Below, piece after piece: positions 1 to 5,436 of a DNA stretch of 5,436 bases. The notes beneath the pieces are model-generated. The model searched no databases. It was not told the origin of the DNA and saw only the letters and a program-made list of their open reading frames with translations. Position 1 is the first letter of the stretch, and each line of letters starts with the position of its first letter. Source of the DNA: an uncultured Spirochaetaceae bacterium (lineage in GTDB: Bacteria; Spirochaetota; Spirochaetia; Treponematales; Treponemataceae); the NCBI GenBank assembly GCA_902796985.1, contig CADBRC010000179.1, positions 1 through 5,436 on the forward strand, given 5' to 3'. A program made the position numbers and the translations under genes.

Positions 1-1343
1 ATGCGATATACGAAAAGCCGGACTTCTCCGAGGAGGATGGAATCCGGGCAAGTGAGCTTGAGGCTGAATTCGGCGAGCTGGGCGGCTACGAGGCGGAAAA
101 CCAGATAGAGCAGATGCTCTCCGGCCTGGGCCTGGAGGAGGAGTTCCACGACAAGATGATGAGCGACCTGGACGAAAGCCAGAAGGTCCGCGTCCTCCTT
201 GCACAGGCCCTCTTCGGCAATCCCGACATCCTGCTCCTTGACGAGCCGACGAACGGACTTGACCTTGAGTCCATCAGCTGGCTCGAGGAATTCCTGATTG
301 AGTTCCCCAACATCGTCATCGTCGTCAGCCACGACCGCCACTTCCTGAACGCGGTCTGCACCTACACCTGCGACATCGACTACGGCAAGATAACCCAGTA
401 CGCGGGCAACTACGACTTCTGGTACCAGATGAGCCAGATCATGCAGAAGCAGGCAAAGGACGAGAAGAAGAAGCGTGAGGACAAGATGGCCGAGCTCAAG
501 ACCTTCATCGCCCGCTTCGCTAGCAACGTGTCCAAGGCAGGACAGGCTTCCAGCCGCAAGAAGGTGCTGGAGAAGATGGAACTGGAGGACATGCCGGTGA
601 CGAGCCGCAAGTTCCCCTGGGTCCACTTCCAGAGCGACCGGCCCATCGGCAACTTCGTCTTGACCGCTGAAAACCTCAACGCGAAAGACAGCGACGGTAC
701 ACCCCTTCTGGACAACTTTACGATCACCGTCCACCCCGGCGAGAAAGTTGCCTTCGTCGGTATGGAGCAGAACTCCAAGACCGCCTTCTTCAACATCATC
801 GCAGGCGAGACAAAGGCAGAGGGAGGGACTGTCAACTGGGGGCAGACGACCAGCTTCTCATACCTGGCACGCGACAACGGCAAGTACTTCCAGAACGAGC
901 TGAACATCACCGACTGGCTCAAGCAGTTCTCCAAGGAGCAGGACGATGCATACGTCCGCGGCTTCCTCGGCAGGATGCTCTTTACCGGCGACGAGAGCCT
1001 CAAGAAGGTCAAGGTTCTGAGCGGAGGCGAAAAAGTACGCTGCATGCTCTCCAAAATGATGCTTTCCGGCGCGAACGTGCTGATTCTGGACGACCCGACC
1101 AACCACCTGGACCTGGAGTCCATCGAAAGCCTGAACGAGGGGCTGGTCCGATTCCCCGGTGTGGTCATCTTCAACAGCCACGACCACGAGTTCATCTCAA
1201 CCATCGCCAACCGCATCATCGAGATTACGCCCCGGGGGATCATCGACCGCATGATGAACTTCGACGATTACCTCAAGGACGAGCAGGTGAAGGCACTCCG
1301 CAAGGAATACTACGCCGGGCTCAAGAAAAAGATACGGATATAA
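1..1343 (+). CDS. ybiT: ABC-F family ATPase, YbiT/YkpA type, 5'-truncated by window edge
   Basis: Soluble twin-ATPase of the ABC-F (ribosome-associated) family; it has no membrane segments. The frame is open from base 3, so the start and NBD1 Walker A lie to the left; 446 residues are visible of a usual 530-540. Visible order: inter-subdomain arm of NBD1 (about 1-37), a degenerate NBD1 signature LDESQ (56-60), NBD1 Walker B LLLDEPTNGLD (77-87) and SHDRHF H-loop. A charged linker follows, with FIARFASNVSKAGQASSRKK, a recognisable ABC-F linker signature. NBD2 has Walker A GMEQNSKT (253-260), signature LSGGEK (339-344), Walker B LILDDPTNHLD (360-370) and SHDHEF. NBD2 Walker A keeps G, K and T but has lost two glycines, and the catalytic Glu is Asp364. 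The motif text matches E. coli YbiT and Bacillus YkpA as I remember them. Codons end mostly in C or G, as in well-expressed genes. Family assignment is firm; the cellular role (translation factor) is inferred. Confidence 0.93.
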   Translation, partial: AIYEKPDFSEEDGIRASELEAEFGELGGYEAENQIEQMLSGLGLEEEFHDKMMSDLDESQKVRVLLAQALFGNPDILLLDEPTNGLDLESISWLEEFLIEFPNIVIVVSHDRHFLNAVCTYTCDIDYGKITQYAGNYDFWYQMSQIMQKQAKDEKKKREDKMAELKTFIARFASNVSKAGQASSRKKVLEKMELEDMPVTSRKFPWVHFQSDRPIGNFVLTAENLNAKDSDGTPLLDNFTITVHPGEKVAFVGMEQNSKTAFFNIIAGETKAEGGTVNWGQTTSFSYLARDNGKYFQNELNITDWLKQFSKEQDDAYVRGFLGRMLFTGDESLKKVKVLSGGEKVRCMLSKMMLSGANVLILDDPTNHLDLESIESLNEGLVRFPGVVIFNSHDHEFISTIANRIIEITPRGIIDRMMNFDDYLKDEQVKALRKEYYAGLKKKIRI

Positions 1344-1398
1344 GGGTGACGGCATAAGGCGGACAGGCTCCATTCTGCAGGGGCCTATGCCTTACCCT
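1343..1398 (+). terminator. Long imperfect hairpin directly after the ABC-F stop codon
   Basis: The left arm is AGGGT (1343-1347), GGCATA (1351-1356) and GGC (1358-1360). The right arm is GCC (1383-1385), TATGCC (1386-1391) and ACCCT (1394-1398). This gives 14 paired bases with small internal loops, starting on the last base of the TAA stop. No U-run follows on either strand, so it is not a classical intrinsic terminator by itself. It may protect the 3' end or act with the next hairpin. Confidence 0.45.
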
Positions 1399-1450
1399 CC
1401 TGCCCACCATCAAGACAACAGTGCCTGTGGTGGAGGGAGGGGTATTCTAT
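1395..1450 (+). terminator. Second GC-rich hairpin with weak T-rich tail, probable ABC-F terminator
   Basis: CCCTCC (1395-1400) pairs with GGAGGG (1436-1441), and CCACCA (1404-1409) pairs with TGGTGG (1428-1433). That is 12 base pairs around an 18-base loop with a small internal bulge. The tail GTATTCTATT (1442-1451) is moderately T-rich on the plus strand, so termination of the ABC-F transcript is the best reading. On the minus strand no T-run follows, so evidence that it also terminates the converging glycan transcript is weaker. Its left arm shares bases 1395-1398 with the preceding hairpin, so the two cannot both form fully. Confidence 0.45.
1429..1442 (+). other. Possible two-tier G-quadruplex motif
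   Basis: The bases GGTGGAGGGAGGGG contain four runs of at least two G separated by single-base loops. This pattern can fold into a compact two-layer quadruplex in the plus-strand RNA. The run also forms the right arm of the second hairpin, so the two structures would compete. It may simply be a GC-rich terminator stem. Confidence 0.25.
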
Positions 1451-1463
1451 TAATGAGCTGCAA

Positions 1464-3044
1464 CTAGAAGTGGTGTCCGAAGCCGACGGAGATTTCCCAG
1501 CCCTTCTCCGCCTTTCGCCAGCTGTCGTTGTAATCCTTGATGATGTACTTTCCGATGTCGAAGCCTATGTTTGCGTGCAGAACATAGCTCTTGAACTTCG
1601 TCGGATAGATGAAGCCTTCGATTCCGGCACAATAAATTCCTTCTTTCACGCTGAAAATCTTGCCCGTAGTGACTCCATTTTTCATCGCCCGGTTCTTCAG
1701 CAGAGCAACGTCGATGAAGGGAGACAGCTGCAGCTCCGCGTTTATTGCGCTGAAGAAGCCCCCGAAATTCGTCGTGACAAGATGGAAGGGAGCTTCCAGA
1801 CTGAAGATGACCGCCTGTTCGGTCTCAAGCGCAAGGTTATAGTCGTCGTTGTCCGAGCTGCAGTACCCGTTTGAAGTATCAAAGACCTGCTTGTCCAACG
1901 CTCCCCGCAGCCAGGGACCTATGTTCACGAGCTGGCTCTCATCCTTGTTGCCGTCTGCCTTAAACATCGTGAAGAAACGCAAGTTAGCCGCCAGCCCCGC
2001 ATATTTCCAGGCTTTAAAGAGCTTGAGGTTACAGTCCACATAGGGGATGATGCCGGCCGAAAGCTCGCTGTCCTTAAAGCTTTTGCTAATCGCCTGTGTC
2101 GTGGAAAGAAAGTAGCCGTTCCGGAAATTTCCCAGCCAGTCCACCCCGTTGACGCTCGTCGTCTGCCCCACTCGGAGCTTGGGCGTGTAGGACAGCCTGT
2201 CGTTATCGTCAGCTATCCTGTTCGTATCCCAGTTGTAGGAGGCCTCAACATACGGCCGGAAAACAAGGGGTGTCGCCATCCCGATTTTTGCTATCGTCAG
2301 CGGCAGCGAAACCTTGGCCTGTTCAGAGAAGTAGGGATTGTCATCGTATTTCTTGAAATCCTTTTTGCCGATGGCGGACTGCCGGAAGGAGACATCCAGA
2401 TGCTGCTTTCCGACAGGGATGGCAAGGCTCGGTCCCGTCACCACGCCGAATTCCGGCATGGAATCCCCTATCGTCCAGGCCATCAAGGCAAGCGTGTCCC
2501 AGCTCGCGACCACCGGTCCTACATTGAAGGGAAAGCTGTACTCCAGGCCGAAGCCGGGCGTAATCTTGGAGAAGTTGTCCGGTTCTTCCTCCGTACCGAA
2601 GGTGCAGTTGGCAAAGAATTTGAAAGGATTCGTCTTTCCTAAAAAGTTCTGGTCGTTCGCCATCACCGTAAACTGAAGGCCGGTATTGGAGCTGTATGTC
2701 GGATAGGGAACTATCATGAAGGACTTGCTGTCCTTGAATGAGTAGAGGGCGTTGATGAGCTGCACATCCCCGTCCTTTTCGCCGGACGGCTCCCAGCTGT
2801 ACTCGATGTTCTCAAGAAGCCGGGTATTGATAAGCTGCTGACGGATGTAGGAAAGATATTCCTCAAGTTCTTCCTTTGATGCGAACAGCCTGTCCTTGTC
2901 TATGGGAGCAAGTTTCCGCATCAGCATCTTGGGGTCGGTCTTTTCCTTGGAATCAAAAACAACGCTGCCGATTTTGTACTGCTCGGCAACGGCGGAGAAA
3001 ACAAAAAGGCAGAGGCAGGCAAGACAGGCGAGCTTCCTTGACAT
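1464..3044 (-). CDS. Omp85/BamA-superfamily outer-membrane protein with a single POTRA domain
   Basis: Predicted secreted outer-membrane barrel, 526 residues from the chosen start. Residues 1-20 are a signal peptide (MSRK, hydrophobic core, AVA cleavage site before Glu21). Residues 21-106 look like one POTRA domain: IGSVVFD strand, two helices including SKEELEEYLSYIRQQL, then LLENIEYSW and VQLINALYSF strands. Residues 108-526 look like an Omp85 barrel: NFLGKTNPF (133-141) resembles the early NxxG strand motif, WLRG (378-381) fits the VRG[FY] loop-6 lock followed by an E-x-P element (SLEAPF), PFIDVA (442-447) fits FxDxG with Gly replaced by Ala, and the chain ends GFGHHF with the terminal Phe expected for BAM targeting. 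BamA has five POTRAs and TamA three, so this is a minimal form. An in-frame ATG 54 bases upstream was rejected because it would put a hydrophilic 18-residue leader before the signal peptide. Co-translated with the WbaP-like gene. Substrate unknown. Confidence 0.82.
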   Translation of the reverse strand: MSRKLACLACLCLFVFSAVAEQYKIGSVVFDSKEKTDPKMLMRKLAPIDKDRLFASKEELEEYLSYIRQQLINTRLLENIEYSWEPSGEKDGDVQLINALYSFKDSKSFMIVPYPTYSSNTGLQFTVMANDQNFLGKTNPFKFFANCTFGTEEEPDNFSKITPGFGLEYSFPFNVGPVVASWDTLALMAWTIGDSMPEFGVVTGPSLAIPVGKQHLDVSFRQSAIGKKDFKKYDDNPYFSEQAKVSLPLTIAKIGMATPLVFRPYVEASYNWDTNRIADDNDRLSYTPKLRVGQTTSVNGVDWLGNFRNGYFLSTTQAISKSFKDSELSAGIIPYVDCNLKLFKAWKYAGLAANLRFFTMFKADGNKDESQLVNIGPWLRGALDKQVFDTSNGYCSSDNDDYNLALETEQAVIFSLEAPFHLVTTNFGGFFSAINAELQLSPFIDVALLKNRAMKNGVTTGKIFSVKEGIYCAGIEGFIYPTKFKSYVLHANIGFDIGKYIIKDYNDSWRKAEKGWEISVGFGHHF

Positions 3045-3064
3045 CAATATGCGCCTATCCCCCG
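3042..3064 (-). promoter_or_regulatory. TGATG stop-start overlap coupling the sugar transferase to the Omp85-like gene
   Basis: On the minus strand the TGA of the sugar transferase (3046-3044) shares its A with the ATG of the next gene (3044-3042). Upstream the only Shine-Dalgarno-like bases are GGGGGATAGG, ending 9 bases before the ATG, which is a weak and purine-biased site. Reinitiation by ribosomes finishing the upstream gene is the likely way this start is used, giving linked expression of the two proteins. Confidence 0.75.
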
Positions 3065-4465
3065 CAAGACGACCCAGATGGTCTTGACCATTATCCACAG
3101 GTCAAGCCATACGGACCAGTTCTGTATATAGTAGGTATCCAGTGTTATCCGCTCCTCATATCCTGTGTCGCTCCGACCGGAAATCTGCCACATACCGCTC
3201 AGGCCGGGCGTGACCGAAAGCACGTAATCACAATACTTCCCGTATTTTTCCAGCTCCGGCTCCGTAACCGGACGGGGACCTACGAACGACATCTCCCCCA
3301 TAAAAATATTCCAGATTTGCGGCAGTTCGTCAAGACTTGTCTTACGGAGGAACTTGCCGAACTTGGTAACCCGGGGGTCATCGGTGAACTTACGCTCCTT
3401 TTTCCATTCGGCAGCCCGCACGGGGTCGCTCGCCAGTATCTTGGCAAGCTCCTTGTCCGCATCGGCCACCATTGAGCGGAATTTCCAGCAGCGGAGCAGG
3501 CTGCGGTTCTTGCCAATCCTGTTGTGGGCATAGAAGACAGGCCCCTTGGAGGTCGCCTTTATGCAGACGGCTATCACAATCGTCAGGGGCACAACGAAGG
3601 GGGTCACAATGAGGCAGATGAGAATGTCTATCGACCTCTTGACCGCCAGGGCCCAGTGCTTGGTCAGGTAGTTGGTCGAGGAGAACCCCAGAATGCCGCC
3701 GAAATCCCGCATGTGCAGGGACATATTGGTAAAGAGCTGCTGCTTGGGTATCTGTATCATGTAGCGGTAGTGGGTCTGTATGTACTCCCGCTCCCGGTCG
3801 TAGTCGCAGACTATCGCGACCATTATGCCGAGTTTCTCTATAACACGGTTGATGCTGCCCGTCGGGAAGAAAACCGGTATCCCCTTGTATTCCATCCGGT
3901 GGACGGCGGAATCCGTTATGATGAGGCAGGGGGTGTAACCGAAGCTGGGATTCTTGAGCAGACGGTCGATGATAAAGATGGCGTTCTCGCCCTTGGAGTA
4001 GATGACTGCAGGAACCCCCCACCTCTTTATCTTACCGAAGAAAAAGCGGGAGAATTCCCTGCCGATGGGAAGCAGGAATGTCGCAAAGGGCCAGCCCAGG
4101 ACAAGGGCGGCGGCAATGGGCCAGCGGTCATCGGTCTCCACGTTGATGCTTATCGCTATTCCGAGGAAGGCGAAGAAGGTACAGAGTGAAAAGCGCTTTA
4201 TCTCTTCCTGAGGGGAAATCAGGATACCCGGGTAAAGGCTCGCCGCGTAGAACACGACGATGATTGCAGGCAGGTAAATCCAGTAGGTGACGAAAGAGCG
4301 GAAATTTATCAGTGAATGATTTATCAGGTTAACGATGAAGAAGCCGATGCCGATGCACAGAAGGACGATGAGGGCATCTATAATCATCAGGATGAGGCCG
4401 GAGACAAGCGAACTTGTCCTCTTGAAGTTCTTATGAAAATATTTTTCAAATTCCAGTTCTGTCAT
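3044..4465 (-). CDS. wbaP: WbaP-type undecaprenyl-phosphate sugar-1-phosphate transferase
   Basis: Polyprenyl glycosylphosphotransferase that moves a sugar-1-phosphate from a nucleotide sugar to undecaprenyl phosphate, starting a surface glycan at the inner membrane. It has 473 residues, the normal length for the large WbaP/WcaJ-type enzymes. Visible order: about four membrane helices (roughly 20-48, 58-80, 91-108, 114-135); a cytoplasmic Rossmann-like middle domain (about 145-255); KRSID (276-280) opening the re-entrant membrane helix with prolines 289 and 293; then the catalytic domain with GPVFYAHNRIGK (308-319), WKFRSM (327-332), TSLDELPQIWN (376-386) carrying the Asp379-Glu380 dyad that forms the covalent sugar-phosphate intermediate in this family, FVGPRP (394-399), and TPGLSGMWQISGR (419-431). 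The last part resembles the WbaP galactose-1-phosphate enzymes, but the sugar cannot be fixed from sequence. The start ATG has no strong Shine-Dalgarno. It lies 57 bases after the GT4 gene and overlaps the Omp85-like gene by one base. Confidence 0.93.
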   Translation of the reverse strand: MTELEFEKYFHKNFKRTSSLVSGLILMIIDALIVLLCIGIGFFIVNLINHSLINFRSFVTYWIYLPAIIVVFYAASLYPGILISPQEEIKRFSLCTFFAFLGIAISINVETDDRWPIAAALVLGWPFATFLLPIGREFSRFFFGKIKRWGVPAVIYSKGENAIFIIDRLLKNPSFGYTPCLIITDSAVHRMEYKGIPVFFPTGSINRVIEKLGIMVAIVCDYDREREYIQTHYRYMIQIPKQQLFTNMSLHMRDFGGILGFSSTNYLTKHWALAVKRSIDILICLIVTPFVVPLTIVIAVCIKATSKGPVFYAHNRIGKNRSLLRCWKFRSMVADADKELAKILASDPVRAAEWKKERKFTDDPRVTKFGKFLRKTSLDELPQIWNIFMGEMSFVGPRPVTEPELEKYGKYCDYVLSVTPGLSGMWQISGRSDTGYEERITLDTYYIQNWSVWLDLWIMVKTIWVVLRGIGAY

Positions 4466-4483
4466 CGCGCGGTCTTTTATTGA

Positions 4484-4518
4484 ATTTCCTATTATAATTG
4501 TAACAATCAGAAGGTCCG
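4484..4518 (-). promoter_or_regulatory. Candidate internal promoter in front of the wbaP-like gene
   Basis: On the minus strand there is a perfect TATAAT (4496-4491). CGGACC (4518-4513), a 3-of-6 match to TTGACA, lies 16 bases upstream as a weak -35. Transcription would start near 4484, giving a leader of about 19 bases before the ATG at 4465. This would let wbaP and the Omp85-like gene be expressed apart from the upstream glycosyltransferase. The -35 is poor and the gap is AT-rich, so chance is possible. Confidence 0.4.
4497..4507 (-). promoter_or_regulatory. Small palindrome abutting the -10 box, operator-like
   Basis: On the minus strand ATTGTTACAAT is a perfect 5-base inverted repeat around one central base. 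It ends directly against the TATAAT box, inside the -35/-10 spacer. That is a usual place for a repressor site. No known regulator is recognised from the sequence. Confidence 0.25.
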
Positions 4519-4522
4519 TTGG

Positions 4523-5436
4523 TTACAAGATTCCCTTCAAACAATCCGCTATGACGGCAGCTGCCTTCTCGTAGCTGTACCTGTCCGGTAAGGACGGAAG
4601 CAGCCCTTCATCCTGCCAGGCCTCCTCCATTCTGGCCTCCAAGTCCAAAGCGTCACCCGCCCGGAAGAATCTGACCGGAAAGTCTGCGTAAATCTCCCGG
4701 AACACGGGGATATCCGAGATAACGGCCCTCGTCCCGCAGTACAGGGCCTCAAGCGGAGGTATACCGAAGCCCTCGTAGAGGGAAGGCTGTACGAGCAGAC
4801 GGGCGGATACAAGCAGCTCCACGAGCCTCTCATCACTAACATGCCCCGTGAACTCAATCCCGTCACCTCCCTTCTCAAGCTGCCTCTGCGTCTCTTCATC
4901 CCTCGTACGGAAGTTGTCGGCGGAGCCGACTATGACGAGCCTCGCCCCGGTTTTCGCGCGGAAGGCGGGAAACGCCTCCAGCAGGGTCAGAAGCCCCTTG
5001 TGGGCCTTGATGTTGCCGACGAAGATGACAGCATCCTCTTTCTTGATTCCCTCCAGCCTGCCTGACTTTTTGGCCTCCTCCATAAAGCGGGGAATGCCGT
5101 TGCAGGCGACGTGGACAGGCTTCCTGCAGGCAAGCAGCTTCTGTATCCTGCCCCTGCTGAACTCAGAGACCGTAAAGACTGATCTGGAGCGGAAGACCGC
5201 ATATTTATAGAAGAATTTCCGTGCAAGCAGGCCCAGCCGGCCCGTCAGTCCGGGAAAGTCCAGAAAGACAAGGTCATGTATCGTCGTGTATACGGGAACA
5301 TGTATCCCGGACGGGACATTACAGTAAGGTGTAAAGTAACAGTCGCAGGCGTTGATTCTGGAAGCAATGCTGCGGGGGAAAAACAAAAGCTCCCGCAGGG
5401 AGAAGGGCTTCACGTCACAAAGAACTGTCTCTGCCC
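4523..5436 (-). CDS. GT4-family (GT-B fold) glycosyltransferase, 5'-truncated by window edge
   Basis: Retaining glycosyltransferase expected to add a sugar from a nucleotide donor to a lipid-linked or glycan acceptor on the cytoplasmic side. The visible 303 residues hold: TTIHDLVFLDFPG (50-62), the typical end of the acceptor domain; TVSEFSR (88-94) and NGIP (112-115); FVGNIKAHKG (138-147), which opens the donor domain; FTGHVSDERL (195-204); and SLYEGFGIPPLEALYCGT (218-235) carrying the family's E-x7-E pair, Glu221 and Glu229. It resembles the mannosyltransferase-like WbaZ/MtfB branch, but donor and linkage cannot be told. The frame stays open to the window edge, and in relatives the HD motif lies some 50-60 residues further in, so the true start is to the right. 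A GTG at 5413 could start a 296-residue form but has no Shine-Dalgarno and would drop part of the acceptor domain. The stop is 57 bases before the wbaP-like gene on the same strand. Confidence 0.9.
   Translation of the reverse strand, partial: AETVLCDVKPFSLRELLFFPRSIASRINACDCYFTPYCNVPSGIHVPVYTTIHDLVFLDFPGLTGRLGLLARKFFYKYAVFRSRSVFTVSEFSRGRIQKLLACRKPVHVACNGIPRFMEEAKKSGRLEGIKKEDAVIFVGNIKAHKGLLTLLEAFPAFRAKTGARLVIVGSADNFRTRDEETQRQLEKGGDGIEFTGHVSDERLVELLVSARLLVQPSLYEGFGIPPLEALYCGTRAVISDIPVFREIYADFPVRFFRAGDALDLEARMEEAWQDEGLLPSLPDRYSYEKAAAVIADCLKGIL

Noticed and set aside
410..1252. Long open frame (280 codons) on the minus strand inside the ABC-F gene
   Set aside because: It lies antisense to a gene with unmistakable ATPase motifs. 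Its translation is low-complexity Ser/Arg/Leu-rich text with no recognisable domain, as expected from a strongly C/G-ending codon pattern read backwards.
1..1343. ABC-F protein as the ATPase of a glycan exporter belonging to the neighbouring cluster
   Set aside because: It is a twin-NBD soluble protein with an ABC-F linker and no membrane partner, and it is transcribed convergently to the glycan genes. Glycan-export ATPases (Wzt/KpsT type) have one NBD.
2985..3044. Lipoprotein signal peptide for the Omp85-like protein
   Set aside because: The LACLACLC run contains Cys, but none is preceded by a proper lipobox (Leu or similar at -3) and the first ones are too near the N-terminus. AVA followed by Glu is a good signal peptidase I site.
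3045..3098. Upstream in-frame ATG that would lengthen the Omp85-like protein to 544 residues
   Set aside because: It adds 18 hydrophilic residues ahead of a clear signal peptide and overlaps the upstream gene by 55 bases. The ATG at 3044 gives a normal signal sequence and a TGATG overlap.
3390..4022. Open frame of 210 codons on the minus strand in another frame of the wbaP-like gene
   Set aside because: It overlaps the transferase coding region out of frame. The His/Gln/Pro-rich translation is typical of a frame-shifted shadow.
3524..4189. Open frame of 221 codons on the plus strand opposite the wbaP-like gene
   Set aside because: It is antisense to a well-conserved transferase, its translation resembles no family, and there is no promoter or ribosome site in front of it.
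5411..5413. GTG as the true start of the GT4 glycosyltransferase
   Set aside because: The frame is open to the window edge with plausible protein sequence, no Shine-Dalgarno precedes the GTG, and family members carry a longer N-terminal domain.

Overview
The window comes from a diderm (Gram-negative-type) bacterium with a fairly GC-rich genome. The clearest sign of an outer membrane is a secreted 526-residue protein with one POTRA-like domain and an Omp85-type beta-barrel ending in Phe. A Treponema-like spirochaete is my best guess, from the general look of the ABC-F and outer-membrane proteins. That is an impression; no marker in the window fixes the taxon.

Layout: (1) Plus strand, 1-1343: the C-terminal 446 residues of an ABC-F ATPase of the YbiT/YkpA type, with its N-terminus off the left edge. 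(2) 1344-1463: a 120-base convergent intergenic region with two overlapping hairpins and a G-rich run, probably the ABC-F terminator region. (3) Minus strand, read right to left from 5436 to 1464: a GT4-family glycosyltransferase (5' end off the right edge), a 57-base gap with a TATAAT box and a small palindrome, a WbaP-type polyprenyl-phosphate sugar-1-phosphate transferase, and, overlapping its stop codon as TGATG, the Omp85-like outer-membrane protein.

The three minus-strand genes read as the end of a surface-glycan (O-antigen, capsule or exopolysaccharide) cluster. The WbaP-like enzyme would load the first sugar phosphate onto undecaprenyl phosphate at the inner membrane. The GT4 enzyme would add a later sugar on the cytoplasmic face. 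The Omp85-like protein sits where an export or surface-assembly component might be expected, but its role is unknown. The ABC-F gene is a separate, convergent transcription unit and is probably unrelated housekeeping or translation-factor DNA.

Two observations stand out. One is the tight translational coupling of a WbaP-type initiating transferase to a minimal one-POTRA Omp85 protein. The other is that the ABC-F protein's departures from consensus in this window fall mainly on a single composite ATP site, which suggests an asymmetric ATPase. No RNA genes, CRISPR arrays, insertion sequences or attachment sites were seen.
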